64,000 bases of DNA from Candidatus Nitrosopumilus sp. (GCA_008080815.1 VMDM01000024.1:1-64000), one strand, 5' to 3'; positions 33,730 through 42,512 are shown, counted from the stretch's first letter. Made by a program: numbers and translations. The notes: generated from the sequence alone by a model not told the origin.

Positions 33730-34126
33730 AATTTTTAATTTTTTTAGATAGCTCTTCTAATTCCTCAGATTTTGAGATTTCTCGTTTCGTCCATATTGTT
33801 CCTTTATTTTTGTATCTTGGAATAATGTGAATGTGGACATGTGGAATTATCTGCTTGGCTTCTCGTCCATTATTTTGTGCTAAACTGAATGCATCAGCAC
33901 CAGTCGCTTCTAAAATTGCTTTGGCAATTTTTGGAACAATTGAAAATAATTTACCAACATTTTCAGATGTCATTTCTGTTATTCTTTCATGATGATTTCT
34001 TGGAATTACCAAACTATGCCCATGATCAATTGGGTACTTATCTAAAAATGCAACATGATTTTCATCTTCATATAGGAAATGCCCCTCCCTATCTCCAGAT
34101 AAAATATCACAAAAAATACACGTCAC
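33722..34126 (-). CDS. HIT family protein (nucleotide hydrolase/transferase)
   Basis: A protein of 134 residues starting at GTG. The histidine triad is HVHIHIIPRYK (His-x-His-x-His), and the N-terminus has TCIFCDILSGDREGHF with a CxxC typical of HINT-like members, which can bind zinc. The fold hydrolyses phosphoramidates or AMP-linked nucleotides. It is convergent with aRF1 and divergent from the next gene. Confidence 0.88.
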   Translation of the reverse strand: MTCIFCDILSGDREGHFLYEDENHVAFLDKYPIDHGHSLVIPRNHHERITEMTSENVGKLFSIVPKIAKAILEATGADAFSLAQNNGREAKQIIPHVHIHIIPRYKNKGTIWTKREISKSEELEELSKKIKNFI

Positions 34127-34210
34127 ACTCTTATCAAATTTTGATTTTATTTATTATTTAGCAAAATTTTCGAATGGTTAATTAGGGCTCACTTTAGAAT
34201 TTGAGCATTC

Positions 34211-34807
34211 ATGGGAAGAAAAGAGAGACGAGAGCGTGAACAAAAACGTGAAAGTTATGCAACACAACGCTCTTCAGCAAAAAGAAAGAATACCTTGATT
34301 GCAATTGGCGTTTTAGCAGTCATTGGTGCAATTGTCGCTTATGCATCATGGATGTTTGTTACCATGGATCAAAATGCACCTGGTGGTCCGGAAAATGCTG
34401 GAGCTCTAGGAAGTGCTCATTCTCATGCAGCAATCTCGGTAAAAATTTTTGGTGATGAATTTGATTTCTCATCCCCATCATATCAAATCAAATCTCCCTA
34501 TATTCACTTTGAAGGAAGAGACGGAAGTACAGTACATAAACATGCAACAGGAGTTACTCTGGGATATCTATTCGATAGTCTCAATCTCATTGTTGATGAT
34601 CAATGTTTCATTTTCCAAGATGGACGAAGTTTCTGCGATAATGAAGATTATTCAATCAAATTCTTTGTTAACAATATGGAAGTTGACGACATTAGACCTG
34701 TTGAGATTCAAGAAGATGATCGTATCTTAATTAGTTATGGTGGAGAAACTGCTGAAGAAATCAAAGAGCAACTTGAAAAAGTAAACAATCAGATAATTGT
34801 CAAGTAG
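34211..34807 (+). CDS. Membrane-anchored extracytoplasmic protein, unknown
   Basis: A protein of 198 residues. A basic N-terminal stretch (MGRKERREREQKRESYATQR) and a single membrane helix (about 29-50) place the rest outside the cell. The outer part has HSHAAISVKIFG near the membrane, then HFEGRDGSTVHKHATGVT, and a Cys pair about ten residues apart (QCFIFQDGRSFC), which could form a disulphide or bind a metal. Not recognised. A DsbA-like gene lies 1.8 kb upstream. Its last bases overlap the convergent zinc-ribbon gene by 8. Confidence 0.65.
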   Translation: MGRKERREREQKRESYATQRSSAKRKNTLIAIGVLAVIGAIVAYASWMFVTMDQNAPGGPENAGALGSAHSHAAISVKIFGDEFDFSSPSYQIKSPYIHFEGRDGSTVHKHATGVTLGYLFDSLNLIVDDQCFIFQDGRSFCDNEDYSIKFFVNNMEVDDIRPVEIQEDDRILISYGGETAEEIKEQLEKVNNQIIVK

Positions 34808-34997
34808 ACTCTTTTGTTGTGAATTGTGCCATTTTATCAAATAACATGTAAAATCCACAACCCATACATCTTAGAACTGTTAAATCAGTAGTTAGGAATT
34901 CTTTATCTTCGAATCTGCCACTGAGTTTTACATTTTCCCCTGCAATTTCAGCTTTATTGCTCTTACATATTGGACATTCTAATGCTTTTTGTTCCAT
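34800..34997 (-). CDS. Zinc-ribbon protein (65 aa)
   Basis: Begins MEQKALECPICKSNKAEIAG with CxxC at residues 8-11 and a second CxxC in LRCMGCGFYMLF at 44-47. Residues between form the strands of a classic ribbon. No C-terminal domain. Role unknown. Confidence 0.65.
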   Translation of the reverse strand: MEQKALECPICKSNKAEIAGENVKLSGRFEDKEFLTTDLTVLRCMGCGFYMLFDKMAQFTTKEST

Positions 34998-35034
34998 TGG
35001 GTTGTCTGTAATTTTTGATTTAAAATAGGTATGT

Positions 35035-35205
35035 TTAACTTAGAACAACAGCTTTGATATTACTCTCACTATCTGATATCAATTTTGCATGAATTTCACA
35101 TACTCGCATAATTTCTTTTGCAAAGGGTTTTGACGAATTATTAAAATGGTAATACATTATTCTGAAATTTGATTCAGTATTACAACCTAGAATATTACAC
35201 AGCAT
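35035..35205 (-). CDS. Small Cys/His protein (56 aa)
   Basis: Reads MLCNILGCNTESNFRIMYYH and later MRVCEIHAKLIS. C3-x4-C8 and CxxH at 36-39 could form a zinc finger. ATG start. Not seen as part of any known family. Upstream is A+T-rich. Confidence 0.5.
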   Translation of the reverse strand: MLCNILGCNTESNFRIMYYHFNNSSKPFAKEIMRVCEIHAKLISDSESNIKAVVLS

Positions 35206-35299
35206 AGAAAAATTATTTTACGATTATTGATTAAAAATTCTTGGTAATTATAAAAGAACTTCGTTTGAAAAATCAATTAGAAATCATTCATAAAAATTA

Positions 35300-35512
35300 A
35301 TGATAACTTATCTAGAAGGAGAAATAAGAAAAATCATGAGTGATGATGAAAGATTTGAGACAATAAAAATTGAATCAAAAATACGCGAGGGTGTATTTCA
35401 TCATGTGGTAAAAGATCTGAATACCGGAAAAGCTGTTTCCTGCTCATGTAAATGCTGGAGTAAAGGAAACAAACCATGCATTGGAATGAGAACTGTGGGA
35501 TATGAGATCTAA
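35300..35512 (+). CDS. Small Cys-rich protein (70 aa)
   Basis: Starts MITYLEGEIRKIMSDDERFE, and the ATG at 35336 (MSDDERFETIKIES) is an alternative. The C-terminal half has SCSCKCWSKGNKPCIGMRT, four cysteines in a tight cluster that could bind a metal. Flanked by A+T-rich DNA. Function unknown. Confidence 0.5.
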   Translation: MITYLEGEIRKIMSDDERFETIKIESKIREGVFHHVVKDLNTGKAVSCSCKCWSKGNKPCIGMRTVGYEI

Positions 35513-35550
35513 TTGATCATAGTTATATGTGAAAAAAACGGATAGTTAAT

Positions 35551-35625
35551 GTGTCTGTAGAATTTGATGATGAATTTATCGATCTAGAATTCGATGATGA
35601 TGATTATGAAGAATTTGAATTTTAA
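35551..35625 (+). CDS. Possible acidic microprotein (24 aa)
   Basis: From a GTG: MSVEFDDEFIDLEFDDDDYE then EFEF, extremely acidic. It could be a peptide gene or chance; low confidence because it is very short and lies on no obvious operon. Confidence 0.2.
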   Translation: MSVEFDDEFIDLEFDDDDYEEFEF

Positions 35626-35723
35626 AATTAAATAATTTTGAAATAGTAAGTATCGGATTCTTTAGATTTATGAATTTAAGTTGGTATCAAAGTCTAAATT
35701 ATACTAATTAAAATTTTATTCAA

Positions 35724-37406
35724 ATGGAAATTTCCAGTAGAAATGTTGTTGAAGGGACATCAAGAGCTCCACAAAGAGCAATGTACAAAGCTATGGGGCT
35801 AGATGATGGAGATTTATCTAAACAGTTTATTGGTGTATGTCATACAGGAAATGAAGCTACACCATGTAACATTCACCTTCCTAAATTGGCATTAAAAGCT
35901 AAAGAAGGAGTTATTGATGGGGGTGCAACACCAAGAGAATTTTCAACAATTGCAGTTAGTGATGGTATTGCAATGGGACATGAAGGAATGAAATCATCGC
36001 TGATTTCTAGAGAAGTAATTGCAGATTCTATTGAATTAATGGTAAGGGCACATCAATATGATGCACTAGTTGGAATAGCAGGGTGTGACAAAAGTTTACC
36101 TGGAACAATGATGGCAATGGCTAGACTAAACATTCCATCTGTCTTTGTGTATGGAGGAACAATAATGCCAGGAATTTTAGATGATCAAGAATTAACTATT
36201 GTAGATGTCTATGAAGCAGTTGGTGCATATGATTCTGGAAAACTCTCTTTAGAATCCTTAAAAAATATTGAAAATACTGCATGCCCGAGTTCTGGTTCAT
36301 GTGGAGGAATGTTTACTGCAAATACTATGGCTTCAATTTCAGAAGCAATAGGATTGGCATTACCTGGTAGTGCAAGCCCTCCTGCAGAAGATAGTAGACG
36401 TGAAAAAATGGTATATGATACAGGTCTTGCATGTGCAAAATTATTAGAAATGAATATTCGTCCAAAAGAAATTTTGACATTTGAAGCATTTGAAAATGCA
36501 ATCACCATGTTAAATTCTGTTGGAGGTTCAACAAATGGAATTTTACATTTGTTAGCATTGGCAAATGAGGTAAACATCAAATTAAATTATGATGATTTTG
36601 AAAGAATAAGAAAAAAAACTCCACATATTGCAGACATGAAACCAGGCGGTAGTTATGTCATGAATTCATTAGATAAAATCGGTGGAATTCCATTTGTAAT
36701 GAAAAAGTTACTTGATAAAGGATTACTAAATGAAAACTGTATTACAGTAACCGGAAAAACAATTAAAGAAAATCTAGGACATATTCAAATTCAAAATATT
36801 GAACAAACTATTGTAAGATCAATAGAAAATCCTATTCATCAAGTAGGCACTGCTGTAATTCTTAAGGGAAGTTTAGCTCCTGAGGGAGCTGTAATTAAAA
36901 CAGCTGGTGTTGAAATGACAAAATTTAGAGGTAAAGCTAGGGTTTTTGATAGAGAAGAATTTGCATTTGATGCCGTTTCTAAAGGTGAGATTGAAGAAGG
37001 TCATGTAGTTGTGATTAGATATGAAGGTCCTAAAGGAGGACCAGGAATGAGAGAAATGTTAGCAACAACTGCAGCATTAGTTGGTCAAGGTTTAGGTAAA
37101 AAAGTTGCAATGGTTACAGATGGAAGATTTTCTGGAGGTACTAGAGGATTTATGGTAGGACATGTCGCTCCTGAAGCATATGTTGGAGGACCAATTGCAC
37201 TAGTTGAAAATGATGATGAAATTACTATAGATACAGAAACTAATGTAATCGAATTACATGTCTCTACAGAAGAATTAGAAAATAGAAAAAAACAATGGAA
37301 AAGACCTTCTCCAAATTATACTAGCGGTGCACTAGCAAAATTTGCAACTTTAGTTGGTTCTGCAGCCGAAGGTGCAATAACAAAGCCTAATCTGGAAAGC
37401 AATTAA
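35724..37406 (+). CDS. ilvD: Dihydroxy-acid dehydratase IlvD
   Basis: IlvD, 560 residues, dehydrates 2,3-dihydroxy-acids to 2-oxo acids in isoleucine and valine synthesis. Iron-sulphur cysteines lie in [15 protein letters not shown] and [18 protein letters not shown], and [21 protein letters not shown] is the C-terminal family signature. ATG at 35724 is preceded by a TAAATTATAC box about 27 bases upstream. Threonine ammonia-lyase for the same pathway is at 2.6 kb. Confidence 0.97.
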   Translation: MEISSRNVVEGTSRAPQRAMYKAMGLDDGDLSKQFIGVCHTGNEATPCNIHLPKLALKAKEGVIDGGATPREFSTIAVSDGIAMGHEGMKSSLISREVIADSIELMVRAHQYDALVGIAGCDKSLPGTMMAMARLNIPSVFVYGGTIMPGILDDQELTIVDVYEAVGAYDSGKLSLESLKNIENTACPSSGSCGGMFTANTMASISEAIGLALPGSASPPAEDSRREKMVYDTGLACAKLLEMNIRPKEILTFEAFENAITMLNSVGGSTNGILHLLALANEVNIKLNYDDFERIRKKTPHIADMKPGGSYVMNSLDKIGGIPFVMKKLLDKGLLNENCITVTGKTIKENLGHIQIQNIEQTIVRSIENPIHQVGTAVILKGSLAPEGAVIKTAGVEMTKFRGKARVFDREEFAFDAVSKGEIEEGHVVVIRYEGPKGGPGMREMLATTAALVGQGLGKKVAMVTDGRFSGGTRGFMVGHVAPEAYVGGPIALVENDDEITIDTETNVIELHVSTEELENRKKQWKRPSPNYTSGALAKFATLVGSAAEGAITKPNLESN

Positions 37407-37445
37407 TCTAAAATTTAAAAATAAAATTATCCTAATGATTGTAGT

Positions 37446-37634
37446 ATGAATTTTAAGTGTGTTTTTCAGGATTGTGGTTTAAAATTTAACAACATTACAG
37501 AAAATGTTTTCAGTAAACATCTCGATGAAGTTCATTCTGATGAATTGATTGAAAATGCAAAAAGAGAAAGCATATCAGTAGAAACTATGAAAATGATGAC
37601 TATTTCAAATTCTAAAGTTTTTATTAATTCTTAG
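37446..37634 (+). CDS. Small zinc-finger protein (62 aa)
   Basis: Starts MNFKCVFQDCGLKFNNITEN. Cys at residues 5 and 10 and His near 25 and 30 (KHLDEVH) form a C-x4-C...H-x4-H pattern, a C2H2-like finger with an unusual spacing. The rest is helical. Its last bases overlap the convergent helicase gene by 4. Confidence 0.55.
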   Translation: MNFKCVFQDCGLKFNNITENVFSKHLDEVHSDELIENAKRESISVETMKMMTISNSKVFINS

Positions 37635-39331
37635 ATGTCAATTTTAAGTACATCATAATATGATTTAGGAATCATTCTTTGTGCTTTGAATAAAACATTG
37701 TTTACGGCAGTATCTAAAACGTATGTTTTAGCCCAATCTGTCTCACTTCTAATGGATCTTCCAAATCCCTGTAGAAGTTTTGTAAGCGTTTGTGATGTAT
37801 ACCATAATGGAAATTTATCCATTTTTGCTTTGATTCTTTTTTCTTTGTAATTAGGATATGGCACTTTGGCAATGATTTGGAATCGAGATAAATCATCTTT
37901 AAGATCAACTCCTTCCCAGAGTGACGAGGATAGTAAAACACTTGCATGATCCTTTGCATGTTCCTGAATAATTTCATCCTGAGATTTTCCATCAGGGTTT
38001 GAACTGTGACAAATCTTTATTCTACGAGTATTTTTTGGGGACAAGTATCTTTGAATTAATTTACATCTGGGAATAGAAGATGTTAATATCAAACCCCGTT
38101 CATCTTTGTGCTCATCCATTATCTTATCAATAATTTTGATTACTTCTAACTCATCCTCATGTGTTGAACCGTAACTTAATCTTCGAATATTTAGAAAATC
38201 AATACTTCTATTTACTTCTGGAAAAGGAGATTTCGGAGTATCAATAAAAGCAATTTCATCTAAATCTAAACCTAAATTTTCACAAAAACTATTTTTGTCA
38301 ATTGTTGCAGACATGAAAATCTGATATTCTGTTTCAAAAAAAGTTTTAGCAAATTTTGATACATCAATTGGTTTTATTGAGACAAATTTGATTTTCCCAT
38401 CAAGATCTTTTTGAGGTTCATTTACAACAAAATTCTCTTTATCTTCAATGATGTCGATTCTAGCTTGAGCAGTTTTATCGTATCTTTTTTCTAATCTAGA
38501 TAATTGTTCAAAATCAGGATTTTTTTCAAAATTTGGATCTTCTTTAATCTGTTTAATTTTTTTTGCATACTGAAAAGCCATATCATCAGTTAAATTCACC
38601 ATAGAATCAATATCCGAATAATCATATCTGGAATAATCTAACTTGCATTCATCTATTTGTCCTCCAAAAATATCAAAACCAACAAATTGAATTATTTGAT
38701 CTTCAATCTTATGTGCTTCATCAAAAATGGATACTTTTCTATCTAAATAATCTGCAAAAAGTTTTCTATTAAATTTCATTATTTGAAAAAATGAATGATA
38801 ATTCCATAAAGAATGATTAGAAATTAATGCCAAATATTTTTGTAAATAATAATGACATGAATCAGATGAATGAGAATTTTCTTCAACTTGTTTGATTGTA
38901 GGTTTAAATTTACATATTTCTACTATTTCTTTTCCATCTTTAACTATCCTTTCTTGACATTGACCTTTTTCACAAGTCAATCCCCATCTCATAGCTTTTT
39001 TTTCATTCTCAATTTTTTCAAGTGACATTAATTTTTCACAAGGAAAATTTTGTTTTCCCTTTACAGATTTCATAAATTTTATGTCTTTCATATATTGATC
39101 CTGAAGATGTTTTGATGCTGTAATAGTAAATGAACTATTGAAATAATTTGAAATTGTAGCACCTACAAGTGATTTACCAACACCCGTAGGTGCACAAAGA
39201 ATTATTTTTTTATATCCTGAGTCAATTTTTGATTTAATTTCATTTAGGATCTCTTTTTGAATTTCTCTAGGTTGAAAATCTGTTGGAAATTTTTCTAATA
39301 AAGACAGAATGAAACTAATTTTTTCTTCAAT
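37631..39331 (-). CDS. XPD/DinG-family DNA helicase, AUU start inferred
   Basis: An ATP-dependent superfamily 2 helicase. Walker A is APTGVGKS (residues 47-54 if AUU is residue 1), DEAH is SIFDEAHKIE (204-207). Five cysteines between about residues 98 and 159 (including CEKGQC) could bind the iron-sulphur cluster seen in XPD. The C-terminal helicase domain has SSSLWEGVDL and GRSIRSETDWA. The frame is open from an upstream TAA (39350-39352) with no ATG, GTG or TTG before the Walker A. AUU at 39329-39331 lies about 26 bases after a TATATACC-like box, so it is the likely start, giving 566 residues; the first ATG (39091) would lose the Walker A. Confidence 0.8.
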   Translation of the reverse strand: MEEKISFILSLLEKFPTDFQPREIQKEILNEIKSKIDSGYKKIILCAPTGVGKSLVGATISNYFNSSFTITASKHLQDQYMKDIKFMKSVKGKQNFPCEKLMSLEKIENEKKAMRWGLTCEKGQCQERIVKDGKEIVEICKFKPTIKQVEENSHSSDSCHYYLQKYLALISNHSLWNYHSFFQIMKFNRKLFADYLDRKVSIFDEAHKIEDQIIQFVGFDIFGGQIDECKLDYSRYDYSDIDSMVNLTDDMAFQYAKKIKQIKEDPNFEKNPDFEQLSRLEKRYDKTAQARIDIIEDKENFVVNEPQKDLDGKIKFVSIKPIDVSKFAKTFFETEYQIFMSATIDKNSFCENLGLDLDEIAFIDTPKSPFPEVNRSIDFLNIRRLSYGSTHEDELEVIKIIDKIMDEHKDERGLILTSSIPRCKLIQRYLSPKNTRRIKICHSSNPDGKSQDEIIQEHAKDHASVLLSSSLWEGVDLKDDLSRFQIIAKVPYPNYKEKRIKAKMDKFPLWYTSQTLTKLLQGFGRSIRSETDWAKTYVLDTAVNNVLFKAQRMIPKSYYDVLKIDI

Positions 39332-39530
39332 ATTAAAGCAATGAGGTGATTATGGTATATTGATTTAATTCATAATTAATGGTAATTTTTTCAGAATTTA
39401 TCACCAGTAGTAAAAATCCAAAAAATTTTAAAATTAATATTTGAAAAAATTAGTAAATTATTCAAAAATTTTACTAAAAATTATTATTTTTCTAATGAAA
39501 TTATTTATTCTAGTTACGCCCATTATAGTA

Positions 39531-39665
39531 GTGCATCAATGTTACTATTGTGAGCAAATTTTTGACTCAAAAGAAAGTCTTTATGATCATGTTGAAATTC
39601 ATTCAGATACCGAGAGAAATCGTGAGATATCTGAACGTCAAAAAGCAAAAAGAAGGGCAAATTGA
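39531..39665 (+). CDS. C2H2 zinc-finger protein (44 aa)
   Basis: From the GTG at 39531 the protein reads MHQCYYCEQIFDSKESLYDH then VEIHSDTERNREISERQK. CxxC-x12-HxxxH (C4, C7, H20, H24) is a classic C2H2 finger with a basic tail (KRRAN). An open frame extends upstream to a TTG at 39441 through a hydrophobic stretch, which could instead be a membrane anchor; the short form is preferred from the zinc finger's usual position and promoter spacing. Confidence 0.5.
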   Translation: MHQCYYCEQIFDSKESLYDHVEIHSDTERNREISERQKAKRRAN

Positions 39666-39743
39666 GCCTAAATTAAAAAAAATAGATGTTTAGTCATAAT
39701 TTTTCATTTTTTGTAGTCTTATAACAATTCAGAAAAAAACATT

Positions 39744-40004
39744 ATGAATTGGGTAGATGCATTATTAAAAAAATCATGTGATAGAACACTTACTAAATCT
39801 GAGGTACTTCACAGTTTATTTCACATGATTGAAGTTAATGAGAACACACTGAATCAAATTCAATCAGATAAAACAGATTTTGGTCCAGAGTTAGAAAAAT
39901 TAAAAGAAACAGAAATTAAAGACATAGATTTTCATCTAAAATATTATCGTGGACTAGTAAATTACATTAGCAATTTGAAGGATACAAAAGTTTTAGAGAT
40001 TTGA
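39744..40004 (+). CDS. Helical hypothetical protein (86 aa)
   Basis: Starts MNWVDALLKKSCDRTLTKSE and continues as an amphipathic, mostly helical protein ending TKVLEI. No motif. First gene of the accessory block; overlaps the 3' end of the convergent DUF922-like gene by 12 bases. Confidence 0.5.
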   Translation: MNWVDALLKKSCDRTLTKSEVLHSLFHMIEVNENTLNQIQSDKTDFGPELEKLKETEIKDIDFHLKYYRGLVNYISNLKDTKVLEI

Positions 40005-40538
40005 AATTCGAAGTTTTTTAAATTCAAAGTTATATTGATTTTGTTTTTCAATATTATTTCCAAATTCAGTTAATTTTTGATATTCAGATTTTTCTTTTAA
40101 AAATAAATTTTCCAATTTTTCTATTTCTATATTTAGCATTTTTCCAGAATCTTCTCGTGCATACTGTTTATCCTGTTCTTCATTTTTACCACGTGTAGGA
40201 TAGCTTTTTCCTTCAAATATTTTTTCTATATCTCTAAAATATTTCCGTTTTACTAATTCAGCAAGATCAAAACATCCTTGTTCATGATTAAGTAATCGTT
40301 CGTTTTTTTCTGAAATTCTTACAGAAGAAAGTGTCGGAAAAAATTGTGGGAAAATTTTTATATTTTTTATAGAAAAAATCACCTCCTTTCCAATTTTTTC
40401 TGAATCAACAGTCCAAGTGAATCCATATTTAATAACACTAAATGCATCTTCAAATTTTGCTACATGATGTTCAGCTTTGAAATCAAACCATGACAAAATA
40501 ACTGAATTATCCCAAGTAATTGGCTCATTATCTGTCAT
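39993..40538 (-). CDS. DUF922-like protein with altered metal motif
   Basis: A protein of 181 residues from the ATG at 40538. It resembles DUF922 zinc-peptidase-like proteins: it has ILSWFDFKAEHHVAKFED near the N-terminus (family: LxWxDFKG), a Tyr/Phe strand region (AFSVIKYGFTW) and the core LLNHEQGCFDLAEL. The family's usual HEQGHFD would supply HxxxH; here it is H85-EQG-C89-F90-D91, so the second His is Cys. It has no signal peptide, unlike many secreted members. After the core the C-terminus is charged and probably helical. It may be inactive or use a Cys ligand. TATA-like sequence lies about 26 bases before the ATG. Confidence 0.6.
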   Translation of the reverse strand: MTDNEPITWDNSVILSWFDFKAEHHVAKFEDAFSVIKYGFTWTVDSEKIGKEVIFSIKNIKIFPQFFPTLSSVRISEKNERLLNHEQGCFDLAELVKRKYFRDIEKIFEGKSYPTRGKNEEQDKQYAREDSGKMLNIEIEKLENLFLKEKSEYQKLTEFGNNIEKQNQYNFEFKKLRISNL

Positions 40539-40900
40539 AATATAATTCAAATATTTTTATCCAAATATTAGATTAGTGATTAATTTTTATTTTTATATAG
40601 AAAAACACAGAATTGTATTTTCAATTAAATTTTGAATAGAGATTTTTTTGATAATTTTTTAATAACTAGGCACATTAATTATTCATAAAAAAAGGTAAAT
40701 TTTTCAACGTTTTTTGATCAAAAATAACGACTTGTTTTATTTTATGAATTTTTGACAATAATTTATCAAGTAATAGAACAGCAAGATAGTTTGCCTGTTT
40801 GATATCTGGTCGTAACTCCCAAAGAGTCGAGGATTAAAAGGGTGTCAAACTTGCTTGCTTTCTATTCAAACTATTAATTTTAGAAAAATATCATATTTTT
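40539..40900. other. 362-base gene-free stretch
   Basis: No credible protein gene was found here. The left 230 bases (to about 40770) are A+T-rich and hold only the promoter of the DUF922-like gene. From about 40781 a less A+T-rich segment begins that folds well and is given as a separate candidate RNA. No repeat, att site or transposon end was seen. Confidence 0.6.
40781..40858. ncRNA. Candidate structured RNA (strand undecided)
   Basis: Sequence-pairing analysis by eye gives a compact fold read here on the + strand. GCAAG (40781-40785) pairs with CTTGC (40854-40858), then a 2x2 internal loop, then AGTTTG (40788-40793) pairs with CAAACT (40846-40851). Inside, TCG(TA)ACTC pairs with GAGTCGA around a CCAAA loop (40810-40830), with ATC/GAT (40804-40806/40832-40834) extending it. 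An alternative pairing GTTTGAT/GTCAAAC competes with the outer helix. Not a tRNA, RNase P or SRP RNA by inspection. Confidence 0.45.
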
Positions 40901-40978
40901 ATGAATAGCCGTTTTTATGTATGGATGGGAGTATCAGTAGTTGCACTTGCAGTAGGTTTTCTTTTACTTTATTCATAA
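40901..40978 (+). CDS. Possible membrane microprotein (25 aa)
   Basis: MNSRFYVWMGVSVVALAVGF then LLLYS, a single hydrophobic helix. ATG start just after the candidate RNA. Small size keeps confidence low. Its stop codon overlaps the 3' end of the next gene by 6 bases on the opposite strand. Confidence 0.35.
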   Translation: MNSRFYVWMGVSVVALAVGFLLLYS

Positions 40979-41227
40979 ATGAGAATTTTTAGAATATTCC
41001 AAGATTTCATTTTCCGATAAAAGATTCAAATTTTCATGAACTAATTTTTTGATACTGTTGAATGCCACGCACTCAGTATCTATCGTAAAAAGTTCTTGAC
41101 ATGTGGGACATTGAATTATAGTATGCGTTCCCCAATCACATTCTACTGAATCAATATATTCAAAATACACAAAATTTTTACAAATACATTTTACTTTATT
41201 CCTGAATTTATCATTTAATTCAAACAT
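40973..41227 (-). CDS. Zinc-ribbon-like protein (84 aa)
   Basis: From the ATG at 41227 the protein starts MFELNDKFRNKVKCICKNFV. It has CxC at 14-16 (KCICK), a single Cys in SVECDWGTHT and CxxC in IIQCPTCQELF, followed by an acidic C-terminus. The zinc-binding set is plausible but incomplete in standard form. A TTG three codons upstream is also in frame. Function unknown. Confidence 0.5.
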   Translation of the reverse strand: MFELNDKFRNKVKCICKNFVYFEYIDSVECDWGTHTIIQCPTCQELFTIDTECVAFNSIKKLVHENLNLLSENEILEYSKNSHL

Positions 41228-41273
41228 GATAATCAAGGAAATAACTTATTACTAAAGAATTTAATTATGTTTT

Positions 41274-41480
41274 GTGAATTACTGCCCAACATGTAATTTA
41301 TTGATGGAATCTCATTCAACTTCTGAATTAATGGAATGTTGTATGAAACAAGTTGACAATAACATTACAGAATTTAAAGATGGGATTTGTCCAAACTGTC
41401 AACATGATATTTCAATTCATTCTGATGGGGATTTGGCCGAATGTACAATTGCATTCTTAAAATCAACATCAATCAGTTAA
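41274..41480 (+). CDS. Double CxxC zinc protein (68 aa)
   Basis: GTG start, MNYCPTCNLLMESHSTSELM, then ECCMKQ and later ICPNCQHDISIHSDGDLAEC. It looks like two repeats of a CPxC-x6-SHS/IHS-x8-EC unit (residues 4-23 and 39-57), an internal duplication, each probably binding zinc with Cys and His. Function unknown. Confidence 0.55.
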   Translation: MNYCPTCNLLMESHSTSELMECCMKQVDNNITEFKDGICPNCQHDISIHSDGDLAECTIAFLKSTSIS

Positions 41481-41508
41481 AATAAACACTCAATTTTTAA
41501 TAATTATA

Positions 41509-42099
41509 ATGAATGAGCATACAAGAAAATTAATTCAAGATTTCTCTCCAATGTGGACAAATAAACAAATTTGGGAATTTGATCAAATTAATGAGGAATT
41601 AAGATTTGATTTATGCTATGTAGAGCCTAAAATGTATACTGAGGAACTATGGAAATCTAAATTTGCCTACAAAGATTCGGAATTGAGAGATACTATTGTT
41701 AGAACATTTGATAATCTTTTTGATGGTAAAGAATTGTATATTTCAAATGTAAATCAAATGAGATTAAATGGAAAATTTATTCCTTATCTCATGGCTGTCA
41801 TAGTAGACTTGACAATTGATGAAGAAATTTGTTTAAATTTCAAACTTGAAGACAATTTTCTAGTTGTCAGCATAGATGAAAAAGCTGATCTGATTGATTG
41901 TAAAGAATTTTTTGAAGAATTTTATCATCTTGCAACAGGATTTAACTATAATGAATATACTGGAATCCCCGATGATGAAACTGAAGCAGAGTTGTATTTA
42001 ACCCGATTACAAGAGGAATTTGACGAAAAAATGAAATTAAAATTGGGAAACAACTATCTTCCAGGTAATAATGACCCTGATTCACTACATTCCAAATAA
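41509..42099 (+). CDS. Acidic hypothetical protein (196 aa)
   Basis: Not recognised. Starts MNEHTRKLIQDFSPMWTNKQ; it has an acidic, mixed alpha/beta composition with AVIVDLTIDEEICLNFKLED and VVSIDEKADLIDC strand-like segments and an acidic, Asn-rich end (GNNDPDSLHSK). No membrane segment. It is one of the larger unrecognised genes in the accessory block. Confidence 0.55.
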   Translation: MNEHTRKLIQDFSPMWTNKQIWEFDQINEELRFDLCYVEPKMYTEELWKSKFAYKDSELRDTIVRTFDNLFDGKELYISNVNQMRLNGKFIPYLMAVIVDLTIDEEICLNFKLEDNFLVVSIDEKADLIDCKEFFEEFYHLATGFNYNEYTGIPDDETEAELYLTRLQEEFDEKMKLKLGNNYLPGNNDPDSLHSK

Positions 42100-42133
42100 A
42101 TTATCTAAAATATTGGTAACTAGTTGAATATTC

Positions 42134-42469
42134 ATGAGTCAAAATAAATCATATAGAAAATTTCAAAAAAGAGGTCCAGTGTTAACAACTGAACAAAAAA
42201 TAGAAAAATTCATCTTACGAAATTCTAAAAGTGGTTTTTTTACAAAATTTTCAACAATACCCTACAAATTTGAAATCTCAAATGATCAAGCATGGAATAT
42301 TATAGGTGATTTATTAGCTGATGGAAAAATTGAATCCAGTCACGATTTAAACACAGGGGAGATGAAATTATGTGAAATTGATAAAATGTACGAGGTTCTT
42401 AATTCAGAGAATTCCAGAAAGATGAAGTTTAAAAAATCAGAAAAAAATTTCAAAAAGAAAGTTAACTAA
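42134..42469 (+). CDS. Basic hypothetical protein, possible winged helix (111 aa)
   Basis: Starts MSQNKSYRKFQKRGPVLTTE. Residues about 20-75 (EQKIEKFILRNSKSGFFTKF, then WNIIGDLLADGKIESSHDLN) have a helix-turn-helix-and-wing look. The C-terminus is lysine-rich (KMKFKKSEKNFKKKVN), so nucleic-acid binding is likely but not shown. Confidence 0.5.
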   Translation: MSQNKSYRKFQKRGPVLTTEQKIEKFILRNSKSGFFTKFSTIPYKFEISNDQAWNIIGDLLADGKIESSHDLNTGEMKLCEIDKMYEVLNSENSRKMKFKKSEKNFKKKVN

Positions 42470-42512
42470 AAATTTTATATTCAAAATTATTCAAATAATT
42501 CATAGTGAGAAA

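Noticed and set aside
37631-39349. Pseudogene or frameshift of the helicase
   Set aside because: The frame is open throughout with all motifs; only the start codon is unusual, so AUU start (or a single-base read error) is the simpler reading.
39441-39530. TTG-started hydrophobic extension of the C2H2 finger protein
   Set aside because: Hydrophobic residues come from A+T-rich DNA, and the GTG at 39531 puts the finger at the usual N-terminal position. Not fully excluded as a membrane anchor.
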